A stretch of 64,000 nt of DNA from Ornithinibacillus salinisoli (GTDB lineage: Bacteria; Bacillota; Bacilli; Bacillales; Amphibacillaceae): NCBI RefSeq assembly GCF_042682545.1, contig NZ_JBHUHQ010000009.1. One strand, written 5' to 3'. The notes under the pieces are model-generated. The model had not been told where the DNA came from. It saw only the letters and a list, made by a program, of their open reading frames with translations, and ran no database searches. Each line of letters begins with the position of its first letter. Within the stretch, counting starts at the first letter, position 1. Below are positions 54,438-62,235 of the stretch, piece by piece. Position numbers and translations under genes: made by a program.

Positions 54438-54444
54438 TGCAGTA

Positions 54445-54479
54445 AGTCCTAGAATTTATGAATGTTCTAGGGCTTTTTA
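54445..54479. terminator. Terminator between convergent VOC and DUF202 genes
   Basis: AGTCCTAGAA (54445-54454) pairs with TTCTAGGGCT (54465-54474; one G-T pair), then TTTTT. Confidence 0.8.
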
Positions 54480-54484
54480 TTGAG

Positions 54485-54871
54485 CTAAAGCAATATGATA
54501 TACACTGCAAATAAGATAGCAACAAGGATCATACAAATACTAATTAAGATGAGCGATATTTTTGCTGTTTGGAAGCTTTGATTATTGATCGAATGCAATT
54601 TCCTTATGTATCCAAATATGGCTAATAGGATGGTGAATACTCCCAATACGACAGACGAGAAGCCGATTAAGGTTACTAAAAAGTTGCTCATGGAAGGTAA
54701 CGCTGAATTTGTTGAAGTGAAATGTAGATTAGTAACAAGAAATCCTACTCCCATAATAGCGATTGCGGTTCGAATCCATGCTAAAAACGTTCGTTCATTG
54801 GCAAGGTGCTGTTGGATGTATTTGAAATCCAATGTTTGATTATTAGAATGCTTTGAATCATTTTTTCCCAT
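54485..54871 (-). CDS. DUF202 (YidH-like) membrane protein
   Basis: 128 residues. The hallmark LANERTFLAWIRTAIAIMGV is followed by three membrane helices. Family function unknown. A longer frame begins at 54958, but the Met at 54871 is the usual position for the family. The ribosome site is weak. Confidence 0.8.
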   Translation of the reverse strand: MGKNDSKHSNNQTLDFKYIQQHLANERTFLAWIRTAIAIMGVGFLVTNLHFTSTNSALPSMSNFLVTLIGFSSVVLGVFTILLAIFGYIRKLHSINNQSFQTAKISLILISICMILVAILFAVYIILL

Positions 54872-54951
54872 TGAATACCACTCTCTTTTAGGATGACTCC
54901 CCTGTCTTATTTTCCATATCCTGCACGTTTTTATCCAAATTATTTTTTTGG

Positions 54952-55000
54952 TTGACAATCACCAGAATTATGTGTAAATTAAACATAACCAAAAGGTTAT
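54952..55000 (+). promoter_or_regulatory. Promoter and operator of the arsR-AHSA1 operon
   Basis: TTGACA (54952-54957), a 17-base spacer, TAAATT (54975-54980). ATAACC-AAAA-GGTTAT (54985-55000) is a perfect 6-6 inverted repeat just after the -10, where an ArsR-type repressor would block transcription. Confidence 0.72.
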
Positions 55001-55021
55001 ATGAAGAAGTGAGGAATGTAT

Positions 55022-55342
55022 ATGCCTGATATTTATCGTTCATTAGGTGATCCAACAAGACGGAAAATTTTGCACATGCTTAAAAATGGGGAAAAAACAC
55101 AAAAAGAACTTGTAAGAGCGTTTGACATTTCACAGCCTGCAATAAAAAAGCATTTAAAGATCCTACTGGATGAACAGATAATTACAGAACAAATTCATGG
55201 GAAATATCGGGTATATCGTTTGGACTCTTTCATGCTGAAAACGGCATATGAAGAGATGCTTCATGACATCGGAGACTTACTTGACCATCAGTTAACAAGC
55301 TTAAAAGAATATGTGGAAAAGGGAGAGGAAAAACTTGAGTAA
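55022..55342 (+). CDS. ArsR-family transcription regulator
   Basis: 106 residues. IYRSLGDPTRRKILHMLKNG, KTQKELVRAFDISQPAIKKH LKILLDEQII and a VYRLDS wing. There are no metal-binding Cys (ELCVCDL-type), so it resembles the SdpR-like group paired with SRPBCC proteins. An ATG at 55016 is one base after GAGG; the ATG at 55022 is seven bases away and is preferred. It overlaps the next gene by eight bases. Confidence 0.85.
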   Translation: MPDIYRSLGDPTRRKILHMLKNGEKTQKELVRAFDISQPAIKKHLKILLDEQIITEQIHGKYRVYRLDSFMLKTAYEEMLHDIGDLLDHQLTSLKEYVEKGEEKLE

Positions 55343-56027
55343 AACGAAGAACGTAGTAAAACGAGACATTGTTGTCAATGCGCCATTGGAAAAAGTGTGG
55401 GACGCACTAACTAAGCCAGAACACTTAAATCGATGGTACACCAAGGACGCGGAAGTTGATTTTCGAATAGGTGGGTATGGTGAATTAAATCACGGTTGGG
55501 GTGTAACATCATCTGGAATCTATACGGAAATTGATGAAATGAATCATTTCGTGCTGGAGAGTGAGAGTGGGGATTTTAAAACGATTACGACATTGCAGCA
55601 AATGGATAATGGTGTTCGCGTATCTATTTCATACCAAGTAGAATTTAGTGGTGAAGATGGCGAAGCGGCAAAAGAAAATATGCTCTTCGGTACGTATCAA
55701 TTCCTACGAAACTTAAAAAGTGTATATGAAGAGGATCAAGATATTCGCTCACAGATGTGGCGGACCTGGATTGGGATCATGCACACAACACATTCACATG
55801 GAAGTAAAGTTGTAAAGGTTGGAGAAAATTCCCCTGCAGAAAGTGCAGGAATCCTTTTAGGCGATGTAATAACAGCAATAGATGGTGAATCAGTAAATGG
55901 GTATGATGCTTTAGAAACAATCATAAATACAAAAGAAATAAATAAGCCGGTATTATTAACCGTGAGAAGAAATGATCAACAAATGGACGTAGAGTGTATG
56001 ATTGTTGGTTACCCGGTATCATATTAA
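55335..56027 (+). CDS. AHSA1/SRPBCC domain fused to a PDZ domain
   Basis: 230 residues. The N-terminal SRPBCC domain (about 1-145) has NAPLEKVWDALTKPEHLNRW and DAEVDFRIGGYGEL. The C-terminal part (about 155-225) is PDZ-like: GSKVVKVGENSPAESAGILL, GDVITAIDGESVNGYDALET and VLLTVRR. The cytosolic SRPBCC with a PDZ tail is unusual. The TTG at 55335 has an AGAGGAA site and overlaps the arsR stop, showing coupling. Function unknown; ligand or peptide binding is likely. Confidence 0.75.
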   Translation: MSKTKNVVKRDIVVNAPLEKVWDALTKPEHLNRWYTKDAEVDFRIGGYGELNHGWGVTSSGIYTEIDEMNHFVLESESGDFKTITTLQQMDNGVRVSISYQVEFSGEDGEAAKENMLFGTYQFLRNLKSVYEEDQDIRSQMWRTWIGIMHTTHSHGSKVVKVGENSPAESAGILLGDVITAIDGESVNGYDALETIINTKEINKPVLLTVRRNDQQMDVECMIVGYPVSY

Positions 56028-56101
56028 AGACTATGGAATGGACATAATAGAATAGTAGAATAATAGATGAAGGAAATGCTTCATTTCCTAGTGATTAAGA
56101 G

Positions 56102-56133
56102 CGGTATTGGAACAATTCCAATACCGTTTCTTT
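56102..56133 (+). terminator. Terminator after the AHSA1-PDZ gene
   Basis: CGGTATTGGAA (56102-56112) pairs perfectly with TTCCAATACCG (56116-56126), then TTTCTTTG. Confidence 0.8.
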
Positions 56134-56211
56134 GAGTTTCTCTTCGATTATAGTAGTCAATTTGTTAAAATAGAATTAATTAACAGAAAAAGTGAAGAAG
56201 CAGGTGTTAAA

Positions 56212-56679
56212 ATGGGGAAGTGGATTCGGCGGATTATTATTGTGATAGCCTTCATTATGTTACTTCCGAATATCTTTACGTTGTTAACAGATTTAGGAAG
56301 CGATATCCCTAAAGAAACTAGAGAGCAAGTCGAATCAGGAAATGCTATGATTTATGATTTAGACAAAGAGGTTCAATTGGATCAGGATATCATCAAGTTT
56401 AAGCATTTAGTACGTACAGAAGATAGAACGGAATTAATCTATGAAGTACTTACGTATGAACCTGGATGGTCTTTTCCCGATAACGCTTTGGAGTTGAAAG
56501 ATGAACAAGGGAACACGTATCTATTCAACGGTGGCAGTTCATCCGGAAACTCATGGGGGGCTATTATACGTATGGATTATGAGCCAATTCCTGAAACATT
56601 GGATAAAGTTATACTAGATTTCAATTGGTATGATAGGTCGTTTCAAACAGACATTATGTTAATAGAGGAGGGGGATTAG
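56212..56679 (+). CDS. Membrane-anchored protein of unknown function (155 aa)
   Basis: One N-terminal membrane helix (MGKWIRRIIIVIAFIMLLPN), then an extracytoplasmic beta-rich domain with QDIIKFKHLVRTEDRTELIY, YEPGWSFPDNALELKDEQGN and LFNGGSSSGNSWG. I do not recognise it; it looks like a DUF4179/DUF5643-type Ig-like domain, but this is a guess. The ATG at 56212 has AGGTG; the next gene begins two bases after its stop codon. Confidence 0.6.
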   Translation: MGKWIRRIIIVIAFIMLLPNIFTLLTDLGSDIPKETREQVESGNAMIYDLDKEVQLDQDIIKFKHLVRTEDRTELIYEVLTYEPGWSFPDNALELKDEQGNTYLFNGGSSSGNSWGAIIRMDYEPIPETLDKVILDFNWYDRSFQTDIMLIEEGD

Positions 56680-56680
56680 T

Positions 56681-57277
56681 GTGCGTAAGAAAAAACTAAT
56701 AGCAACCCTCGAGTGGGCATTAGCAATTGTCTTGCTCTTTTTTCTGGTGAAAGATTCTCCTTATTTAAATTACTATCACCTGTCACCAATAAAAGCCCAT
56801 GAACAATCAGAGCGAACCTTTTATTACGGCCCCTCGGAGATAGTAGAGGAAGTAGACTTTGGGGAAGCTCGCATATATCTAGCAAAATATAAAGATTGGT
56901 TTTCTGCCAATACCGTTTTGAACCATGCAGGTGTTTTTTGGCAACCAGGAAGTCAGGTTGGTGGATTTGAAATTGAAAAAGATAAGAGTCTTACCCACAC
57001 ATGGTCAGGTTCCTAGATTAATGAGGAGCTTATGCTTATGAAGTACTATGGTATTGTGACAGATCCAGAAATAACGGAAGTAGAATTAGATGTGACTGAA
57101 GGGTACGGTTGGGACGATGTTATACCAGAAGAGGATATACAAACATTGTCAAATCCACTTGAAGATCATCGCATGTTTTTATTTCATTGGAATGAAGAGA
57201 AGCATGACTATTTGGCGTTAACAATTAGAGGACTGGATGAAAATAGAGAAGTCATATATGAAGAAGATTTAAGGTAA
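56681..57277 (+). pseudogene. Membrane-anchored protein gene interrupted by an in-frame amber codon
   Basis: A GTG start at 56681 opens a frame with an N-terminal helix (LIATLEWALAIVLLFFLVKD) that ends at TAG (57014-57016) after THTWSGS. The same frame continues without shift (INEELMLMKYYGIVTDPEIT) to 57277. Removing the stop gives one protein of 198 residues. A GAGGAG at 57023 could restart translation at 57032 or 57038, so two coupled genes are the alternative, but the split comes in the middle of what looks like one domain. It lies next to another membrane-anchored unknown. Confidence 0.62.
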
Positions 57278-57331
57278 AAATACAATTGCGACATGGGAAC
57301 TTCCCACACGTAGAATGAAAGGAAAAAAATA

Positions 57332-58288
57332 ATGAAAACAGTAAACGTAGGAATTATCGGATTAGGTGCTATTGGAGAAAGGTTACTAAAACAATTTCAT
57401 GCACATACTGCAACTCAAATTACGGCCATAAGTGATGTGAATGTGAAGCGGATGGAAGAGATGAAGGAGATTTTAACAGACGTTAAGATGTATGAAGATT
57501 ATCAACAACTAATTGCTGATGAATGTGTAGATCTAATCTATGTTGCCGTTCCACCTAAATTTCACCATCAAATTGCAATGGATGTCATGGATGCGGGTAA
57601 ACATATACTATGCGAAAAGCCACTTGCAAATTCGTTTCAAGAGGCAAAGGAAATGCAAGAAAAAGCACAATCAGTTGACGTCGTTCATGCGATTAATTTT
57701 CCATTACCATATACTAACACAACTGAAATGTTAGCTGAGAATATACAAAAAGAAAAAATTGGTACGCTCAAACGGATTGAACTAACGATGAAATTTCCAG
57801 ATTGGCCGAGAAGCTGGCAGCAAAATGATTGGATTGCAGGGCGTGAACAAGGTGGGTTTATACGCGAGATCACCCCACATTTTATCCAGCTAACACAGCA
57901 ATTATTTGGAAACGTAACTCATATTCAATCACATATCGATTATCCAGAAAATAAAAAGGCATGTGAAACAGGGGTTATTGCCCGAATGGAATTAGAAGAT
58001 GGAACACCGATATTAATTAATGGTATAAGTGGTATTGGTAAAAAAGAAGAATTGGCTTATGAGGTTTATGGTAGCAATGGAGTTCTATCTTTATTGAATT
58101 GGGGACAGCTTACTTACACCTCAATAAAAGAGGAAGCTGTTAATGTAGTGGAAAGAGACAATACACAGCCAGGGTTAATCGATGAATTGGTTAAGGCTAT
58201 AGCAGGTGAGCCTTCACATCTCATTACTTTTGATAAAGGGTTTGACGTTCAACAAGTACTGGAAGGAATATTGGGGAAAAATGATTAA
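57332..58288 (+). CDS. Gfo/Idh/MocA-family NAD(P)-dependent oxidoreductase
   Basis: 318 residues. Rossmann motif VGIIGLGAIGERLL, then GKHILCEKPLANSFQEAKEM with the catalytic Lys, and a C-terminal alpha/beta domain with REITPHFIQLTQQLFG. The substrate is unknown; sugars or inositols are typical. Its stop overlaps the next start by eight bases. Confidence 0.85.
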   Translation: MKTVNVGIIGLGAIGERLLKQFHAHTATQITAISDVNVKRMEEMKEILTDVKMYEDYQQLIADECVDLIYVAVPPKFHHQIAMDVMDAGKHILCEKPLANSFQEAKEMQEKAQSVDVVHAINFPLPYTNTTEMLAENIQKEKIGTLKRIELTMKFPDWPRSWQQNDWIAGREQGGFIREITPHFIQLTQQLFGNVTHIQSHIDYPENKKACETGVIARMELEDGTPILINGISGIGKKEELAYEVYGSNGVLSLLNWGQLTYTSIKEEAVNVVERDNTQPGLIDELVKAIAGEPSHLITFDKGFDVQQVLEGILGKND

Positions 58289-59369
58289 CGTACTAAATAT
58301 AGAAATCGATTATTCCAAGCGAATGATAGTAATTTCTGATATACATGCCAATGTAACGTTATTTAAAGAACTGCTAGACAAAGTGAATTATACCGAAGAA
58401 GATTACTTATTTGTTAATGGTGACCTTTGTGAGAAAGGCCCTAATAGCTTAGAGGTTGTAGCATATGTACGTGAATTATCAAATCAATCGGACAAAGTTT
58501 TTGTAACCAAAGGAAATTGTGACGTAGTATTCCGATATGTTTTTGACGGTGTAGAGGGGATTATCTCTTATATGAAGAAACAACGGCATTCCGTTTTGAA
58601 TGAAATGATCCAGGAGCATGGAAAAACAATTGATGATTTCGCTAATGTACAAGAATTAGTAACATTATATCGGGAACATTTTCAAAATGAAATTGATTGG
58701 CTGGAATCACTACCACATGCTTATGAAACAGAGAATCATATTATTATTCATGCAGGTATTAGTAATATAGTAAACTGGCGGGATACCGAAGAGTCCTTTG
58801 CTCTGTCGGCACCAGCGTTTTACGAAAAGGAACACCAAGCAGATCAAACTGTAATTGTCGGACACTGGCCAGTAGTTAATTACAGAGCCCAGCAAATAAG
58901 CTCGAACAACCCGGTGATTAATCTTGATAAGCGAATAATCGCACTAGATGGCGGAAATCAAATAAAAAGAGATGGACAGCTTAATGCCCTAATAATTGAA
59001 AATGAAAATTATTCCTATACGTATGTTGACGAGCTAACGGATAAAGCAATTATTCAAAAGGATCATGTTGATACAACGGGAAGAGTGGGTACGGTAACTT
59101 ATCCGAATTACGAATTAAAATTAGTCCTTGAAGAGGAATATTTTACGCTTTGTGAAAATCGTAATCTAGGAATTCAACAGTGGATAAAAAATGAATTTAT
59201 ATCCGTTGAAGATGATACCATTAGCTCAAAGGGAGACCTTAGTACAACATTTCTATCTGTAACCAAAGGAGAAGAAGTGTCGGTTGTTAATAATGCATGT
59301 GCTGGATATGCGTTAATAAAAAGAATGAATGGCGAAGTAGGCTGGATACCTAAAACAATCATGGGGTGA
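58281..59369 (+). CDS. Metallophosphoesterase with a C-terminal SH3-like tail
   Basis: 362 residues. Calcineurin-type motifs: VISDIHAN (DxH), FVNGDLCEKGP (GDxxxxG), VTKGNCDVVFR (GNC/HD), IIIHAGIS and VIVGHWPV (GH), as in PrpE/ApaH-type enzymes. The C-terminal 70 residues (TTFLSVTKGEEVSVVNNACA, EVGWIPKTIMG) look like an SH3 fold. The frame is open from 58206; the ATG at 58281 overlaps the previous stop. Function may be phosphatase or Ap4A hydrolase-like. Confidence 0.8.
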   Translation: MINVLNIEIDYSKRMIVISDIHANVTLFKELLDKVNYTEEDYLFVNGDLCEKGPNSLEVVAYVRELSNQSDKVFVTKGNCDVVFRYVFDGVEGIISYMKKQRHSVLNEMIQEHGKTIDDFANVQELVTLYREHFQNEIDWLESLPHAYETENHIIIHAGISNIVNWRDTEESFALSAPAFYEKEHQADQTVIVGHWPVVNYRAQQISSNNPVINLDKRIIALDGGNQIKRDGQLNALIIENENYSYTYVDELTDKAIIQKDHVDTTGRVGTVTYPNYELKLVLEEEYFTLCENRNLGIQQWIKNEFISVEDDTISSKGDLSTTFLSVTKGEEVSVVNNACAGYALIKRMNGEVGWIPKTIMG

Positions 59370-59450
59370 ACTAATACTTTGAATCTATTAGATAGGATGT
59401 TTTCTAAAATATTATTACCTTTTTGGGTAATGAATCTTAATGAGTAATTT

Positions 59451-59816
59451 ATATAAACTGCGCCATAACTTAATATGAAAAACGTGGTGAAATCCGAGAT
59501 TAAATTTACTGCATCAAATCTCGCTCCAGAAATACACTTCGCTTTCCGCGGGCGGCTGGTGAGCCTCCTCGAACTCCGTTCTGTGGGGTCTCACCGATGC
59601 CTTTCCTCCCGCCGGAGTCTACGTGTATTTCTTCCGCTAGAATAGAGGTCAATTCAGAAGAAATCTAAAGGTCGCTGATATTATGATAAAACCAATCTTA
59701 AATCAGAAAATCACCACTAGCGAAGTGTTCTGCCAGAGCGGTTTTGTAGCACTCTCGATTCAATAAGATTAAGGGAGAAAAACGTTTCAAAGTTAATGCA
59801 CATTTTCTATCAAATA
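59451..59816. repeat. Dispersed palindromic repeat, copy C (about 366 bp, partial)
   Basis: It starts ATATAAACTGCG as in copies A and B and ends GCACATTTTCTATCAAATA. The left GC-rich arm (about 59520-59630) is nearly identical to copy A for over 90 bases. The right arm has lost about 80 bases, keeping only GCGAAGTGTTCTGCCAGAGC near 59719. It lies between the phosphoesterase gene and the promoter at 59860. Only 81 bases separate the phosphoesterase stop from it. Confidence 0.8.
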
Positions 59817-59859
59817 CTATAAGCGATGCGAAGAGAGATTTTAGAAAATACGAAAAAAC

Positions 59860-59888
59860 TTGAAAAAAATCAAGGTACATATTACAAT
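59860..59888 (+). promoter_or_regulatory. SigA-type promoter of the small-ORF/ABC-F leader transcript
   Basis: TTGAAA (59860-59865), a 17-base spacer, TACAAT (59883-59888). The expected start near 59895 is about 30 bases before the small ORF, so the leader to the ABC-F start is about 410 bases. Confidence 0.7.
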
Positions 59889-59923
59889 GTAAGGGAATAT
59901 ATTGGAAGCGGAGGTGGGAAGAG

Positions 59924-60061
59924 ATGTTAAATCATACTGTTTTAGTGCACGGTTTCTGGCTGGAGATCCTATATTTTAACCGTGCAAAATTTGCTGTTTT
60001 AGTTGATGGCGGGATACGTATGCCCTTTTTTAACAACTTAATAGCAAATCTAAAACAGTGA
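59924..60061 (+). CDS. Small ORF in the ABC-F leader (45 aa)
   Basis: MLNHTVLVHGFWLEILYFNR is followed by AKFAVLVDGGIRMPFFNNLI and ANLKQ. An exceptionally good GGAGGTGGG site precedes the ATG, and a near-consensus promoter lies upstream. The ORF coincides base for base with a folded RNA (59936-60059). It may be a regulatory leader peptide for the ABC-F gene, a free small protein, or a chance frame in a structured RNA. No family recognised. Confidence 0.5.
   Translation: MLNHTVLVHGFWLEILYFNRAKFAVLVDGGIRMPFFNNLIANLKQ
59936..60059 (+). ncRNA. Candidate three-way-junction RNA in the ABC-F leader
   Basis: P1 ACTGTTTTAG (59936-59945) pairs with CTAAAACAGT (60050-60059). P2 GCACGGTT (59947-59954) pairs with AACCGTGC (59978-59985). 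P3 ATTTGCT (59989-59995) pairs with AGCAAAT (60043-60049), extended by AGTTG (60001-60005) with CAACT (60034-60038). P1 and P3 share an edge at 60049/60050. CTGTTTTAG also occurs at 59994, so P1 has a competing partner. No match to a riboswitch that I know. Confidence 0.45.
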
Positions 60062-60099
60062 AAATATCTCTAAACCCACGTTATATTATGAAAGAAGAG

Positions 60100-60127
60100 G
60101 GAGGGCATTTCATGCTCTCCTTTTTTT
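60100..60127 (+). terminator. First leader terminator
   Basis: GGAGGGCAT (60100-60108) pairs with ATGCTCTCC (60112-60120; one G-T), then seven T. It lies 39 bases after the small ORF and upstream of the ABC-F gene. Confidence 0.85.
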
Positions 60128-60132
60128 GGCAG

Positions 60133-60217
60133 ATAAGAAAGTATAAGCTTTCTTATGTTGCATAAGTGCAACTAAGTCTATTGCCAAAAAGGCTTGGCAA
60201 TAGCCGAGCTTTCTTAT
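60133..60217 (+). promoter_or_regulatory. Leader with mutually exclusive stems before ABC-F
   Basis: ATAAGAAAG (60133-60141) can pair with CTTTCTTAT at 60148-60156 (local hairpin) or with the identical CTTTCTTAT at 60209-60217. In the second case it encloses two more perfect hairpins, GTTGCA/TGCAAC (60157-60172) and CTATTGCC/GGCAATAG (60178-60203), making a three-way junction. This is typical of a conformational switch. A weak promoter match TTGGCA-17-TACCAT (60194-60222) could offer an alternative reading. Confidence 0.5.
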
Positions 60218-60242
60218 ACCATTTTATGATAAAAGTACAAAT

Positions 60243-60279
60243 AGCCATGGGAGAGGTGTATTCTCTTCATGGCTTTTTT
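60243..60279 (+). terminator. Second leader terminator before ABC-F
   Basis: AGCCATGGGAGAG (60243-60255) pairs with CTCTTCATGGCT (60263-60274; a bulged G), then six T. It is 27 bases before the ABC-F start, so it must be bypassed for expression. Confidence 0.8.
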
Positions 60280-60306
60280 GTGTTCCATTAAAAGGAGGAC
60301 TTTACA

Positions 60307-62175
60307 GTGATAACTTGTAGTGTTAATCAAATAGCTAAAATGTATGGAGGAAATTCCATCTTTGAAGATATTTCTTTTGAAGTGAAAGAAGGAGAACGGA
60401 TTGGTTTAGTTGGTCAAAATGGTGGAGGTAAAACGACTCTTCTCCGGTTATTGGCAGGGGAGGAAACACCGGATCATGGACAGATTCACTGGAAGAAAGG
60501 GTTAGGAATTGGATATCTTAAGCAAATACCAAACTATCATAAAGAAGTCACGACAAAAGAAGTTTTGTTTACCGCTTTTTCGGATTTATTAGATGCAAAA
60601 GATAAAATGAAGAAACTTGAAGCTGAAATGAGTTACGAAGGAGATCCAGAGGCTTTACAAAAGCTTGTAACGAGTTATGGCACTCACCAAGATTATTTTA
60701 CAAGAGAAGGTGGATATGAAATAGATTCCAGTTTGGATAAAGTTGCTTTTGGGTTAAATATGACTCATCTGTTAGAGCAAAAAATTTCAACATTAAGTGG
60801 TGGAGAGCAGACAAAGGTGGGGCTGGCTTTAATTCTTCTTAAGAATCCGGACTTTTTAATTTTAGATGAGCCAACAAATCATTTAGATTTATTGGCTGTC
60901 GAATGGCTTGGAGGTTTTTTGAAAGAGTATCGAGGAACCGTTTTGGTAGTATCTCATGATCGCTACTTCTTAGACGAGGTAGTAACGAAAATATTAGATT
61001 TAGAAGATGGAAAACTTGAATGCTATCACACAAACTTTACCGGATTTATCAAAGAAAAAGAGGAGCGACTTCTTAGGGAATTTCAAGCCTATGAGGAGCA
61101 ACAAAAGAAAATTAAAAAAATGAAAGAAGCAATAAAGAGGTTAAAAGATTGGGCGAATCGAGCGAATCCACCAAATGAAGGGCTGCATAAGCGAGCGAGA
61201 AATATGGAAAGAGCTATAGAAAGGATGAAAAAGCTGGATCGACCGGTGCTAAATCAAAAGAAAATGAACCTGAATATGGAAGCTACAGATCGAAGCGGAA
61301 ATGATGTCGTTATGCTTAAAGAGGTTTCTAAGAGTTTCGGTCAGCAAGTACTCTTTACAGATGCAACAATGCAAATTTCCTACCAACAAAGAGTAGCTGT
61401 AATTGGGGAAAATGGAACCGGCAAATCGACGTTAATTAAACTGATTTTACAGGAATTAAAACCAGATGAAGGAGAAGTGAGGGTAGGTAGTAATGTGAAA
61501 ATCGGCTATTTGTCACAGCATGTTTTTGTCGGAACAGAAGAAGAAACTATTATTGAGGCATTTCGAAAGTATGTCGCAGTTGCGGAAGGGGAAGCTAGGA
61601 ATATACTAGCAAGATTCTTGTTTTATGGTCCGAATGTCTTTCAAAAAGTATCCCAGCTAAGTGGTGGCGAAAAGATGAGGTTACGATTGGCTCAGCTGAT
61701 GTATCAAGACATTAACTTTCTAGTGTTAGATGAGCCAACAAACCATTTAGATATCGAGTCACGTGAAGTCTTGGAAGAAGTGCTAGCGGATTATAATGGT
61801 ACGATTCTAGCCGTCTCTCATGACCGTTATTTTCTAAATAAGTTATTTGGAAAGATATATTGGATCGATTCCAAAAGAATCCATGGTTTTGATGGTGATT
61901 ATTCCTGGGCAAGGGATAATATGGAGGAAATGAAAACAAGTCAAGAAAAAGTTTCGATAAAGAAAAGCCATCGTCTCCAAACGAGCAAGCGAAAAGAACC
62001 ACGTAGGAAGGAACCCAACCCGGAAGTGGAAATGGAAACAGTAGAACAACAGATTATGGATCTAGAATGTAAACTAGAAGCCATTAAAAATGTAGAGCAG
62101 TTGCAGGCGTTGTACGAAGAAAAAGAACAACTTGAATTAAAATGGGAACATTTATATGAACAGCTACATGGGTAA
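60307..62175 (+). CDS. ABC-F family ATPase, probable ribosome protection protein
   Basis: 622 residues, two ABC domains in one chain and no membrane helices. ABC1: Walker A GQNGGGKTT near residue 36, LSGGEQTKVGLALILL, LILDEPTNHLD. ABC2: GENGTGKST, LSGGEKMRLRLAQLMYQ, LVLDEPTNHLD. The linker (about 240-330) is the coiled coil that reaches the peptidyl-transferase centre (EEQQKKIKKMKEAIKRLKDW, RANPPNEGLHKRARNMERAI). A C-terminal coiled coil ends the chain. The long leader with terminators suggests antibiotic-inducible control as in vmlR. GTG start with AAAGGAGG. Confidence 0.87.
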   Translation: MITCSVNQIAKMYGGNSIFEDISFEVKEGERIGLVGQNGGGKTTLLRLLAGEETPDHGQIHWKKGLGIGYLKQIPNYHKEVTTKEVLFTAFSDLLDAKDKMKKLEAEMSYEGDPEALQKLVTSYGTHQDYFTREGGYEIDSSLDKVAFGLNMTHLLEQKISTLSGGEQTKVGLALILLKNPDFLILDEPTNHLDLLAVEWLGGFLKEYRGTVLVVSHDRYFLDEVVTKILDLEDGKLECYHTNFTGFIKEKEERLLREFQAYEEQQKKIKKMKEAIKRLKDWANRANPPNEGLHKRARNMERAIERMKKLDRPVLNQKKMNLNMEATDRSGNDVVMLKEVSKSFGQQVLFTDATMQISYQQRVAVIGENGTGKSTLIKLILQELKPDEGEVRVGSNVKIGYLSQHVFVGTEEETIIEAFRKYVAVAEGEARNILARFLFYGPNVFQKVSQLSGGEKMRLRLAQLMYQDINFLVLDEPTNHLDIESREVLEEVLADYNGTILAVSHDRYFLNKLFGKIYWIDSKRIHGFDGDYSWARDNMEEMKTSQEKVSIKKSHRLQTSKRKEPRRKEPNPEVEMETVEQQIMDLECKLEAIKNVEQLQALYEEKEQLELKWEHLYEQLHG

Positions 62176-62188
62176 TTATGTATAGACA

Positions 62189-62216
62189 ATGACTCCAGTA
62201 CGGGTACTGGAGTCAT
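62189..62216. terminator. Hairpin between ABC-F gene and the amidase operon
   Basis: A perfect 12-bp stem (62189-62200 with 62205-62216) and a CGGG tetraloop between convergent genes; the T-run is weak on both sides. Confidence 0.72.
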
Positions 62217-62235
62217 AACAATTTTAAAATGAAGT

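Noticed and set aside
59698..59880. A 60-codon minus-strand frame near repeat copy C
   Set aside because: No ribosome site; partly inside the repeat.
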